A stretch of 64,000 nucleotides of DNA from Vandiemenella viatica. Lineage: Eukaryota > Arthropoda > Insecta > Orthoptera > Morabidae. This document shows positions 34,443 to 45,534 of this stretch, piece by piece; position 1 is the stretch's first letter; every line of letters starts with the position of its first letter. The notes beneath the pieces were generated by a model that saw only the letters and a list, made by a program, of their open reading frames with translations, did no database searches and had not been told where the DNA came from. The stretch is from contig JARYHS010013630.1 in assembly GCA_031002005.1 (NCBI GenBank), forward strand, positions 27,061,112 to 27,125,111. Reading direction: 5' to 3'. Position numbers and translations under genes: made by a program.

Positions 34443-34820
34443 ATTTGCGCTGTACAATAAACTTTACGGGGCTTATCGAAAATGTTTTTTCCAACAAGTT
34501 TTCACTATCCAGTAAGTAATAGAATTTTTTTAAGTAGATTAAAGAACCAGTCCTTAGTAATGTAGAAAAAAAAGGTGACAGAATTGCAGCAAAATAAAAC
34601 CAAAAAATGCAGCTGTTCTTAGTTTTTTTTTTTTTTTTTTTGTAACAGGTAAAGTTTGTTCTGTTTTATCAACTAATGAAAAATGATGAATGAGATAAGA
34701 GGAATGTTTTAGTAACACCTGAAGAAGAAAAGCATCCCTGATTGAACCAAGGAGGAAGTTTTTCCCAATAATTGATCGTTTTCCGGAGTGGCTAATGTCA
34801 ACATTTCATCCAGAATGTTT

Positions 34821-36510
34821 TTTTAACTAGAGATGCCACGAATATTCGGTATTCGGCCGATTGTTGCGTACTATTCGGCTGAATACCAAATCATGAAAAA
34901 AGAAAACTCACATATTACCAAAAACTGTATTTATTTTAATTCCAAATTATTACATTTAATACTTAAAATCTACCAGCGGTAAGTTGTGAGGTATGAAAAC
35001 AATTTTTGCAGCATTTTTTGATAGCAAACGGTTGCGCTTTTCCTCATAAACTAAACCTGCTTCTGAAAACAGCTTCTCACTATATACCGTACTGCCAGGA
35101 GACGATAAGTAAATCCGAGAGAATTCTGTCAGTCTTGGATACTGTTCAGCGTTTGCTGACCACCATTTGTAAGGGTCTGCCGTCCGATGTAGGCGAGCAG
35201 TTTTCATATAAAAATCAATCTCATTTGCAATAACACTTTTCTTCTCCACATCACCATTTTGCATATTTTCAGTAGCAACTTTCTCAAAAAAGTTCCAGAA
35301 ACTTTCATGTATTTCAGTGGTTTCATCATTTTCATTAATATGTCTTTTACGCGAAGGAGAATCATTACCGCAAACTACTAGAATAGTCACAATTAATTTT
35401 CAGAGCTTTTGAAAGAATTTTTTGTTTTGTTCTTTGCGTTTGAAGCAATCCGAGAAAACTGGTTTTGAAACGCGGGTCAAGAAAAGTGGCAACCATATAC
35501 TTTTCATTTTCATCAAAGTTGACCCTGGTTTCAAGTTCAGCTTGTAGTGAAGTTCTCATTCTCAATAAATTTGGTGTTCTATATGCAATTTCTTCCTTCC
35601 CCAGGTATTTCAACAATGTGACGATATGTGGAATCATTTCAGAGATGCAGGAAATACCGGAGCTGGTTATTTCCGTAATCTCCTCGAAAGGCTTCAGGAG
35701 CTTGATACATTATTCCATTAGCTGCCACTGAGAAGGTGTTAAATTGATTGAACACTCGTGATCAGTTATGTACAAAGAAACAGCTCTCTTTTGTTCTAAT
35801 AATCTGTCCATTAAATAATATGTAGAATTCCATCGAGTGATTACATCTTGTACTAGTTGGCGGTTTGGCAAGTCAAGTTCTTGGCGAATGAATTTCAACT
35901 TTTCTTGTGCAATACCAGAGTGGTTAAAATGGATAGCAATTCGTCTTGCAGCGGCTACCATCTGCGTTATATCCATTTGAGATTTCAGCGATTCCTCAAC
36001 AGCTCGTTGCAGGCAATGAATAAAGCACTTGGCAGAATCATATTCTGCGTCTCGTACACCTTTTATCATGTTGGCTCCACTGTCATGGACAAGTAAATGG
36101 ATCTTGCTATGAGGAATATTTCATGTTTCTGCAATGGCAGTGAGTTCTTTTGCGATATTAGTACCAGTATGTGAGCCAGCGAGCGGCTTCATAGCTGTGA
36201 CAGTACACATTTTTGCCGAACATTCGGCTCTTCGGCCGAGAGCGTGGCCGAATATTCGGTATTCCGCAAAATCACTATTCTTGGCATCTCTACTTTTAAC
36301 AGCGAGGTCTTTAGAGAAGTGAAAGGGTGGGGGGGGGCAAGGAATGGGAAGGAATTCGGCCATGGCCTTTTGAAGGAAGCATCCCGGAATTTGCCTGGAG
36401 TGATTTGGGAAACCATGGAAAACCCAAATCTGGATGCCCGGACGGGTATTCGAACTGGCGTCCTCCCGAATGCGAGGCGAGAACGCTAACCGTTACACCA
36501 CTACGCTCGG
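34821..36510 (-). mobile_element. tRNA-derived SINE split by a hAT element
   Basis: The SINE parts are 34821-34827 (tail, TTTTAAC on + strand) and 36293-36510 (rest of tail, body and tRNA-like head, reading CCGAGCGTAGTGGTG on the - strand). The B box GTTCGAATACCC is intact. A 12-bp SINE TSD, TCCAGAATGTTT, flanks the whole composite at 34809-34820 and 36511-36522. This shows that the hAT element entered after the SINE. Without the hAT insertion the SINE would be about 218 bp. Confidence 0.88.
34828..36292 (-). mobile_element. hAT deletion derivative inserted in a SINE tail
   Basis: The 1465-bp element has perfect 10-bp termini TAGAGATGCC / GGCATCTCTA and an 8-bp TSD with one mismatch (TTTTTAAC / CTTTTAAC), as expected for hAT. 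Inside the termini are CGAATATTCGG and CGGCCGA repeats, likely transposase-binding sites. Decayed - strand transposase reads GSHTGTNIAKEL, HDSGANMIKGVRDAEYDSAK (second catalytic Asp), RWNSTYYLMDRLLEQKRAVS, FLDPRFKTSFLGLLQ and the C-terminal dimerisation part YSEKLFSEAGLVYEEKRNRL. A Trp-to-stop change lies near 36121, with stops near 35709 and 35365. The BED finger and first catalytic Asp are deleted, so it is non-autonomous. It is the same family group as 1-1791. Confidence 0.9.
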
Positions 36511-36755
36511 TCCAGAATGTTTATAGATAAGTATAGAAAATTACTTACATAACGCAAATATCAATTGTGTTCATTATATACACAGAAATTTTGACGATAA
36601 TCTGTCAGTAGGGAACAGTACAAAATGTATTTTGGAATTGATATGGGAAAAAAAGCTACTGGCCACACGGGGAGAGGGGGGCGGGGGGGGAGGGGATAGT
36701 CAAGGCAAAAGCCACAATGCCCCGGCTACACGCTCCGTCTTGCATGCGCAAACTA

Positions 36756-38169
36756 CACTCCTGGAAATTGAAATAAGAACACATTGACGCCGGTGTGTAA
36801 GATCCACCATACTTGCTCCGGACACTACGAGAGGGCTGTACAAGCAATGATCAAACGCACGGCACAGCGGACACACCAGGAACAGCAGTGTTGGCCATCG
36901 AAGGGCGCTAGCTGCGCAGCGGTTGGGCACCGCCGCAATCAGTGTCAGCCAGTTTGCCGTGGCATACGGAGCTCCATCTCAGTCTTTAACACTGGTAGCA
37001 TGCCGCGACAGCGTGTACGTGAACCGTATGTGCAGTTGAAAGACTTTGAGCGAGGGCGTATAGTGGGCATGCGGGAGGCCGGGTGGACGTACCGCCGAAT
37101 TGATCAACATGTGGGGTCTCCACAGTACATCGATGTTGTTGCCAGTGGTCGGCGGAAGGTGCACGTGCCCGTCCACCTGGGTCCGGACAGCAGCGACGCA
37201 CGGACGCATGCCAAGACCGTCTCATCCTACGCAGTGCCGTAGGGGACCGCACCGCCACTTCCCGGCAAATTAGGGACGCTGTTGCTCCTGGGGTATCAGA
37301 GAGGACCATTCGCAACCGTCTCCATGAAGCTGGGCTACGGTCCCGCGCACCGTTAGGTCGTCTTCCGCTCACGCCCCAACATCGTGCAGCCCGCCTCCAG
37401 TGGTGTCGCGACAGGCGTGTATGGAGGGACGAATGGAGACGTGTCTTCTTCAGTGATGAGAGTCACTTCTGCCTTGGTGCCAATGATGGTCGTATGCGTG
37501 TTTGGCGCCGTGCAGGTGAGCGCCACAATCAGGACTGCATACGACCGAGGCACACAGAGCCAACACCCGGCATCATGGTGTGGGGAGCGATCTCCTACAC
37601 TGGCCGTACACCTCTGGTGATCGTCGAGGGGACACTGAACAGTCACGGTACATTCAAACTGTCATCGAACCCATCGTTCTACCATTCCTAGACCGGCAAG
37701 GGAACATGCTGTTCCAACAGGACAATGCACCTCCACATGTATCCCGTGCCACCCAACGTGCTCTAGAAGGTGTAAGTCAACTACCCTGGCCAGCGAGATC
37801 TCCGGATCTGTCCCCCATTGAGCATGTTTGGGACTTGATAAAACGTCGTCTCACGCGGTCTGCACGTCTAGCACGAACGCTGGTCCAGCTGAGGCGCCAG
37901 GTGGAAATGGCTTGTTATGCCGTTCCACAGGACTACATCCAGCACCTCTACGATCATCTCCATGGGAGAATTGCAGCCTGCATTGCTGCGAAAGGAGGAT
38001 ATACACGGTACTAGTGCCGACATTGTGCATGCTCTGTTGCCTGTGTCTATGTGCCTATGGTTCTGTCTGTGTGATCATGTGTTGTATCTGACCCCAGGAA
38101 TGTGTATATAAAGTTTCCCATTCCTGGGACAATGAATTCACGGTGTTCTTATTTCAATTTCCAGGAGTG
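36756..38169 (+). mobile_element. Tc1-like transposon with broken DD34E transposase
   Basis: The 1414-bp element has TIRs beginning CACTCCTGGAAATTGAAATA on both ends and TA target duplications at 36754-36755 and 38170-38171. Transposase starts at 37001 (MPRQRVREPYVQLKDFERGR, helix-turn-helix with GWTYRRI). It continues in other frames with the catalytic blocks FFSDESHFCLGANDGR (first Asp), RHTEPTPGIMVWGAIS, FQQDNAPPHVSR (second Asp) and WPARSPDLSPIEHVWD (Glu), ending at a stop near 38012. At least two frameshifts, near 37200-37260 and 37640, disrupt it, but all three catalytic acids remain. TIRs are well preserved, suggesting a fairly recent insertion. Confidence 0.92.
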
Positions 38170-38323
38170 TAGTTTGTTTTGCGCATGCAAGACGGAGCGT
38201 GTGGACTGCAACACGGTAGCGCGTGCAAACTCGAAAGAGCGGCTTGTGCAATCGTTGACTTGGTAAAGATTTGACTACACGGTTTTTGGGTTTGCACAGT
38301 TTTTTTCAACAGATATCTCTGAA

Positions 38324-38475
38324 ATGGGTGACGCACGGAAGTATTCAAAGAAATTTGTAATTCAGTTTATAGAATTGTATAAATCGTTGCCAGTATTGTG
38401 GAAGATTAAATCGAAGGAATATTCTGACAGGAGGAAAAAAAAGCTTATCATTTAATGATTGAAAAATTAAAAGAG
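38324..38475 (+). pseudogene. MADF-domain gene, first exon with an A-run frameshift
   Basis: ATG at 38324 opens MGDARKYSKKFVIQFIELYK, then SLPVLWKIKSKEYSDRR, the start of a MADF (Adf-1/Myb-SANT-like) DNA-binding domain. A run of eight A at about 38434 shifts the frame to a stop. The neighbouring frame continues AYHLMIEKLKE to a consensus donor GAG|GTATGT at 38475-38476. MADF proteins accompany the nuclease in PIF/Harbinger elements, fitting its place inside the 36661-39348 element. A homopolymer sequencing error cannot be excluded. A possible second exon (38754-38813, TTTTTAG acceptor, GAG|GTAAAT donor) is too short to assign. Confidence 0.6.
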
Positions 38476-38919
38476 GTATGTATGCTATGTGTAGTTAATT
38501 ATGCATAAGTACCTTCATTGTAATTCAAATAAAACTATTTTTGAACAAGTAGCTAAGTAAGTACATGTAATTTAGATTTATAACAATGTTCACATTGTTA
38601 TGTATTATTTAAATTATTATACGCAATATTTCCTTGAAAAGTTGTCGTCTGAAAGAAATGATCAAAGTTAAGAACTCTCTCAAGTTACAGGTGTCGGTAC
38701 AGACTACATTTACTACCCATCCTTATAGTACTATGACTTATTATAATTTTTAGATGACCAAGAAGCTGCTCAGACCCCAATATCTAATTTTCAACAAGTC
38801 CTGGAATCCGAGGTAAATAATGATTGTGTTTTAGTGCTTTTTTTAAAATTAAATTAAATTACAGTGGAGCACATGCTCCGGTGGCAATTTTCCTAAACAC
38901 CCATCCTACCCCACTTCCT

Positions 38920-39125
38920 GCACCCACCTACATTTTCCCTCTACAAATTTTAACTTTGAAGTCTTTAAACGTTTTTGGTAAATTATTCATTATTTCCCTT
39001 GGTAACTTATTCCAATCCCTGACACACTTACCTAAAAAAGAGAATATTTCCACACCCTTGTGCCTGAAATCCAGTGCCAGTATGTGGTCATGATCATCTT
39101 TTCCCTTCCATGCACTACTTTTCAT
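38920..39125 (-). pseudogene. LINE 3'-terminal coding fragment
   Basis: The - strand frame encodes HDHILALDFRHKGVEIFSFL and CVRDWNKLPREIMNNLPKTF before a stop. It is the best preserved of three copies of this LINE tail in the window. Confidence 0.7.
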
Positions 39126-39759
39126 AATAGGAGATACTCATAATTCTTTATTTTTTCTTGGTTTGTTTGAATTGAAAATCATGGATAATTTTAGATGATG
39201 CCTATATTCACTTATATGTCTGTTGTTTCTTTATGAGCAAACAATAAATAATGATTCCATTAAGAACACCTCTTCTGTTGGCCACATCGTCACAGACACA
39301 GCTGTCGACACATTAGGTTTGCACAAGCATACCTGTACCGTGTGGCCACTCTTCAGTGTTCCGTCTTATTGTACAGTTTTTCACTGAGCAGTTTACCTGC
39401 ACATGCAAGACGGAGCGGCATAAAAGGCTACGTGTTGCGGAGAGGGGGTTCAATTGAGGCCAAAATGGAGCCACGTAGTCTACTGCGCTCCACTAAACTG
39501 TTTCTAGATTAAGGAGCTTTTCGGATTTTTGTTAGGGAACTGTAAGACGTTGTGTTTTGCTACGCAACTATTTTAGTTGACAAACATATGCTACAAACGA
39601 ACTGATCTTTTAACCCTACTACAAACCACCAACCTCGCTATTCATCATAGATATAATTCGCGAAATTTTCGCACGGGGTCATTGTTAATGGGCCATCTTA
39701 TTTACAGAGGTTCCTATCCTGCCCGGAAAGTAATGCAATTATGTTTGTAAAAACATAAA

Positions 39760-40110
39760 CGGACGCGCAGAGCGGAGTAGGTAGTGGCGATTGTTTGAGA
39801 GCCGGCCACTCTTTTTCCACATAATAACTAATAAGTAGAATTGATTGTCTGCCTTGGGGTGTGAATTTCTTGTGAACCACACGCTTGGTGTTGAGGAAGA
39901 CAATGAGCATGATGTTCGCATTCATTCGCTCATTCTTGCCTCCTTGGGATGATGGGACTCCAAGGTGTGCCATTAGGAACTTTGACGCTTCGTCTGTGGG
40001 TCGTAGTCGAACGCATATGTTTCGTCGCAGGTAATGTTATTGTTAAAAATCAGTTTACAATAGAATATGAGAGTACAAAGTCCCCGCAGGCTTCTTGAAT
40101 CATTTTATGG
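39760..40110 (-). pseudogene. Mariner transposase fragment
   Basis: The - strand reads NITCDETYAFDYDPQTKRQS (first catalytic Asp in CDETY, conserved block YDPxTKRQS) near 40030, then NIMLIVFLNTKRVVHKKF and PQGRQS, then YVEKEWPAL. This is the central catalytic region of a mariner transposase, of a different subgroup from that at 26.7 kb. The other catalytic motifs and TIRs are absent. Frames are shifted near 39975. Confidence 0.7.
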
Positions 40111-42266
40111 GTGTTGGCGAGGATTTTGTTCCTGTTTAGCGCAAAAGTTTTGTTGAATTGTTTTTTCATTGCACGTCGTATTACAGGCAATTACAGGAAG
40201 TTCAAGGAAACAGTGACGATGGCGCTCCTAGAGCTAGGAGCTTTATGAAGCTAAGAGTCCCCTCCGCCCCTACCTAACCCAACCGGTCCAAAGGGGTGGC
40301 GGAATGGCGGGAAAACCAAATTGATTCACTTTACGGACAGAGCAGTAAATATATTTCCGTTTTATGTCACCATCTGTTTCAGTATCCTACTGTGACACTG
40401 GCACAGCTAGCAGGAACCAACAGGTCAATGTCTCCCCCTGAAAAATTAATCTTGTATGTTCTTTTCTTGCATGATAGATCATGAAATACAAAATAATATT
40501 GACAATTGGTAGAGCATCATCTAGTGACGGTACTCTTCGATTCTTGCTAAATGTAAAACTTCAGAATAAAAATTTTGGCTGCTGCAGTTACTTGGAACAC
40601 TTTTTCAAATCCAAGAACTTCAGGATGTTTCAATAGCAATGCCACAAGATTCCTTTTCCCACAGTTTGATGGTCGCAAATGATGGCTAATTATTTTATAG
40701 AACAGAGGACCGTTCTTTCTAAGCGTATCATCTATATGTAGGTGCACGAACAACAAATTGTTAGTTGTTAATAGTGTTTGCTAAGAAGATGAAGACAGAT
40801 CGTAGTTTTATAAATACATTAATTAATAAGATGCCTCAAAAGGCATTACCCACATATTAGTTTTGTGGACCTGTTACTAAACTGGAAAAGTGACAAACTT
40901 CGACAGTCTGTGATCAACCAACTAGACGAAGCCTGCAGCGAATGTAATATAACGCAAGCACAGTGTGTCTGTACAATCAAAGACAACCGTGTGCTCGCAG
41001 AAAAAACTCTTGAGTAGAATCAGGGTGAAAGATGCAAAGTTTTGGAAGTGAGCTATAGCATTTCTGGTCAACAAAGCTATGTGTGTCAGGTGAATTTGGA
41101 GGAGAAATTTTTTAATATTTATTTTTGTGGATATGTCTGCAGCTGGGTCTCTCACCAGAGACATTACAAATGTTGCCAAAGCAGTTAAAATCTTTTTCCT
41201 AATATTATTAATTCTATTTCCTTCGCACTCAGTGCAAGGTATATTTAATTTCTCATCAAATTTGACTATCTTGTTCTCTCCTGTCAATTCCAGATATACC
41301 TTAGCCTTTTTTATATATAGTATCATCTGATCATTTATTCTTTCACTGCTGTAAGCAGCCAGCGCCATCTTATCGTTTGTATTCGTCAAGAAATCTACCC
41401 CTAGTAACTGTTGCCAGTCATCAGTACAAACACCGCTTCATCAGCTTCTCCTTGTCGCTGCGGCACACTTCATAAACTTTGGAGAAATCCTCTTTCCTTT
41501 AAGCCGGGCATTACTCGCAAAACTATTACTGGTTTACTCACCTCCACAAAATTACAGAGCACTCACCATTACTTTGTTCATTGCAGTCTACAGTTTTATA
41601 ACCGGCATTATCGTTTTCTCACTGATATCCTTTACCTTCGTTACTACAACTCTCCCCTTTACTGTTTAACCCACTTAGTTCCTGGGCCTCTCATAATCGC
41701 TGCCTCTGTATTGCCCCAAAGCGATCTGTCTACTTTGGTCCAATATTTACAGCCGTTTGTCCTTGCCCTCGCAACCTATGTCAAAGGTACTCACATCTCC
41801 ATACAACTTTTTGTATCCTACAATTATCCTCCCTCCCCCTTCCACCGTAATTGGCCCTGTCCATAATCCGTACAGGACACGAACCATCCTTCATTTACAA
41901 CCTAGAACAACCATAATCACGTCTTTCTCTCGTATCCTGGAATCCCTGAAGCAAATCCTACGACTTTATCATCTCTTTCGTTGAAATATGTTGCATTCTC
42001 CCCACCATCCTTTCTGTATCCCACCGCAGACAACCCGACTTGAAATATATTCTTCACCCACAAACACCAACCCTCTTACGACCATTAGGGAAAACTGCCC
42101 TATCATAAGCCATGTCACTTGTACCACGACAACACATGTCATTTAACAGCACATCTGCCTCGATTGCACAACTTCTGACTTTGGCCATATCATAAACCTT
42201 ATATAAGTTGCTGCCTATCCCAATACCCATCACTCTGGTAACCAGTAATTGTTCCCATGAAGCTAT
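40111..42266. other. Unrecognised region with one 155-codon - strand frame
   Basis: The longest frame (40922-41389, - strand) begins MTNTNDKMALAAYSSERIND and includes CTECEGNRINNIRKK, but matches nothing I recognise. Its second half is hydrophobic and cysteine-poor. The 151-codon + strand frame at 41411-41866 has Ser/Thr/Leu-rich composition typical of chance reading through CT-rich DNA. A short palindrome GCTCCTAGAGCTAGGAGC lies at 40226. Nothing else was seen. Confidence 0.3.
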
Positions 42267-42500
42267 ATCCCTATAACCGAGACTGGTATCTGAGCGACAA
42301 CGTTCGAGCCTGATATCCTGAGGACGGTGTCTCGTATATCTGTCCGTCCGTCCATAGTTTCCCGGAATCACTTCACGTGGTGGTTCTTTTAAAAGGCAGT
42401 AGTAGAATTCCTTCCCTTTCTTAATCAACAGTTCCGACCTACTTCTAATGACATCGACATCTATGGCACCTATTGGGGTGGAGGGAATTACGCCACCATC
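42267..42500 (+). mobile_element. Strongly diverged SINE relative
   Basis: The order of blocks resembles the SINE family: GAGACTGGTATCTGAGCGACAACG, CCTGAGGACGG, TCCGTCCGTCC, TTTCCCGGAATCACTTCACG, TTTTAAAAGGCAG, GAATTCCTTCCC and TAATGACATCGACAT. No TSD or poly(A) was identified, so it is either very old or a related family. Confidence 0.45.
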
Positions 42501-44589
42501 ACAATCGGATACAAACCCACACCTGGGCATCAGTCTCACATAATGCTTATCTCCCTCTTTACCATCCAAACCTATTAAAACCCTTAATAGTATACCGCAA
42601 AATTAACTAACTTCAAAAATCTGAAATTATTTGTCAATGCTCTCACTTAAAACTATCTTTATGTAGAATAGTTATACATTGCAAATATTGATTTTATCAT
42701 TAATGTCTGGTTATTTTAAGACATAGATGATCGCTATAACGTCTTCCTTTCTTTTGATCCTAGCGTTTGTTCAAAATTAACGTTTTGCTTGAAAACAGTA
42801 ACTTTTTATGTTCTGTAGGGACACTACTTTCTCTTAAATGTTTTAAAGAAATTAAATGTGTATTCAATGTCTGAAAAACCCTTTTACTAACAAAATATAA
42901 TCCATATTTTCGTTAATATACCGAATATGTTAAAATATATCACTTTTTTGTGAGGTGGGTGAGTCAAGTTTGGATATTCACGTGACTATACCACCGACAG
43001 GGTATAGGAATGTGTAAGCAGATGTGTAGGATCGGATCGTTCGGAAACATATGAGCTTCTTACTACCAAATATTAGTCGCGATTAATTAAATGTGTGTAA
43101 TTAATTGAATTTGTGTTTGAGAGAGAAGTGAAGAAATTGATTGCAATCTTGTATGATTATTCCAAGAATTCGTTGTGTTTTGATGGAATAAAATGATTCA
43201 AATGAACTGACTGACAGTTGTAAATGTTTTAAAAACAGTGACGTACATGGAATATTAGTTAAAAAATGTAGTTAAGTACATTAGGACAGCCTTAATGTTT
43301 TGAGTGAGATTTTAAATGTTTGGAAGCGTTTGATTTCGTAAAATGTTGTTGAATACTTTTATATGTTTTCGTTTAAAAAGTTTCCTAATGACTTAAAGTA
43401 ATTTTGTGTGATTTCTAATGGTTTTTGTAGATCAGCATTATTTCTGTAATTGTTTGGCACTCGTAAAAGGTCTGTCGGTGCCATACCATACAGTTCTCTT
43501 GAAGATTCTACAATCTATATCTACATAAATGAGGAAGTTTGGAAGTATGTTTGGATGTACTGTCTGTCTCAATTACGCTTTAATTTCTCAACAGATTTAA
43601 ATTAAATTTGTCACAAAGTTAGTATTGCGTGCGAATTGACATAGGATGCTTTTTGTACTGCAAAAACGAATAGTCCCTTTACAAATTACCATTATAAATT
43701 CTCAAACTCCAAAGAGTTTCCTACTTCGTACCCGGCAGTGCCACGTTTATTCTTTGCTTTTTACCTACATAACAAACACTTCTTTTCAGAAATAAAAGTA
43801 AAAACCTTCTGATATATGTATGTGTGTGTTAAGTTTAAAAAGTGCTAAAAATGATGCACTTGACAAATAATGGTTAAGAAGCAGGAAATATGAATCTGTA
43901 CTTAACCTTAAATTTTTTTAAATCGTACTGTGGGTAAGTTCACGAAGAGACGTCTTCAGTTACGTACATGAAACAGTGTAACACGTCAGGCATCACACCG
44001 TAGTTCCGTTTGTAGTATATGCGTCATAATATACGTGAAAAATCAAATCCTGAAAAAAATGTACAGTAATAAGAGCAGGCCTATACCAGCACAAAAGTCA
44101 GTTAGCTAAAAGTGACAAAATAGTTGTTTGCAAAATGTTTTTGTATCTTGATGACGAATATGTAACTGTTTCGATTCCACCTTGGTTCAGTTTATTGCCT
44201 GTGTGTCCTTTTGTTTTTTCTACTATACACATTCTGTAACATTACAATTTATTTTTACCAAAATTTAAACCTACATTGAAGATAACTAACCCTTTTTTGT
44301 GATTTTTTTTGTAGAAATCGGTTCAAAAGAAAACTGTTTTTTGCTTACTGTACAATATTCTGCAAATAACTATTAAATCCTTCACTTTAAATGAATGTTT
44401 TCATGGTCTAAAGTAGAAAAGTTTGGTTTCAAGAAGCTATGTTAGGAATAGTTTACATCGCGATACATGCTTATGAAAGTAGCTTATTTATTACTAATAA
44501 TAACTAAATCCATGCTGTCCCATGCATTCTGGCCCAGGCAACATTGTAACCTAGCCACTATCATCATATATATTTTTCTATAAGGTGTT
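42501..44589. other. AT-rich non-coding stretch
   Basis: No gene or clear element. Around 43505-43680 there is a GAGGAAGTTTGGAAGTATG...GTCTGTCTCAATTACG segment of the kind seen in dispersed arthropod repeats, but its borders are not visible. A CCAGGCAACATTG...CCTAGCCACTATC motif near 44535 belongs to the repeat family noted at 29.9 and 30.8 kb. Confidence 0.4.
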
Positions 44590-45170
44590 TTTTTTTTTTT
44601 GGTCACAAGCCATTATCTCCCTTCATACTTAACTGAAATAATGAATGAAGTGTCATTTTAAAGCTTATGATCTCTACTTTTGTCACATCATATTTTAAGA
44701 AAGGATTTTTTCGGAATTCGACTCTTACAGGGCAAAATTTCTAAATTGCTGTTTTTTGTGTTACAAGTCATTTATCTCTCAGGATACCTATCTGAAATCG
44801 TTTAATGAAGTATCATTTTAAATATTAAGATCTCCGCTTTGGTGACATCATATATTAAGACAGGAATTTTTCGGAATTCGACACTTAAAGGGAAACAGTA
44901 TTAATATTTCTACAATGCGTTTTTGTGTCACGAGCCATTTATCTCCCTTGATACCTAACCGATATAGATAAATGGGGTATCATTTTAAAGATTAAGGTCT
45001 CCGCCATGCTCAAATCATATTTTAAAAAAGAAATTTTTCGGAATTCGACCCGTAAAGCGAAAAATTACAATTATTTCCAATCATATTAAAGATTAAGGTC
45101 TCTTCTTTGGTGAAATAATTTGTTAAGAACTAAATTTTTCGGAATTTGACCTTTAAATGACAAAAGTATA
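44590..45170. repeat. ~165-bp tandem repeat, about 3.5 units
   Basis: TTTTTCGGAATTCGAC recurs at 44712, 44872 and 45039 and, decayed (TCGGAATTTGAC), at 45140. Each copy is preceded by ATCATTTTAAA, an AAGRTCTC block and an ACATCATAT block. Full periods are about 160 and 167 bp; the last unit is shortened to about 101 bp. No coding frame runs through it. Confidence 0.8.
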
Positions 45171-45534
45171 ACTGCCGCGCGTTTAAGACAGTTGACAGCC
45201 TAGCCGCTAGATAGCAGGAGCACATATCACAGAGATATTAATAAACTGCTTAACTGGCGTCGACTTTTGTTATGTATCTACTAGCCCGTACCCGCGACTT
45301 CGTACGCGTGGATTAAGGATTTTTTTGCCAGAATTAAATATAGAAAGTTGTTGGTAACGAAGGATTGGTCCCAAACAATATCGAGTCGGAATAATATGAC
45401 AGGAAAGCTATCACTATATAATTGTGCCGTCGAACCTGTCTCTTGAAGAGAATCAATTTCCAACATATTTCTGTCACCATTCGATAAGGTCTCAAAATTT
45501 CGTGACAACTGTTAATCATACTGGAAAAAAATAT
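45171..45534. other. Repeat junction
   Basis: Contains TAGCCCGTACCCGCGACTTC near 45280. This resembles the opening of a common arthropod dispersed repeat that often ends in TTTATATATAAAGAT; such an end occurs near 46160. Confidence 0.35.

Larger units (their letters stand above)
36661..39348 (+). mobile_element. PIF/Harbinger-like element carrying a MADF gene and a nested Tc1
   Basis: The termini GGCCACACGG (36661-36670) and CCGTGTGGCC (39339-39348) are perfect 10-bp inverted repeats flanked by a 3-bp direct repeat ACT (36658-36660 and 39349-39351). Short TIRs, a 3-bp TSD and an internal MADF-type DNA-binding gene all fit PIF/Harbinger. No DDE nuclease was seen; a Tc1 copy (36756-38169) and a LINE tail (about 38920-39125, - strand) lie inside. 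With such short TIRs the boundary call is likely but not certain. G-rich DNA (36672-36694) follows the left end. Confidence 0.55.

Noticed and set aside
36784..37242. 152-codon + strand frame starting before the Tc1 transposase
   Set aside because: It reads through the Tc1 5' untranslated region; transposase homology begins only at MPRQRV (37001).
41411..41866. 151-codon + strand frame
   Set aside because: Low-complexity composition, no domain, no splice or retro context; treated as chance.
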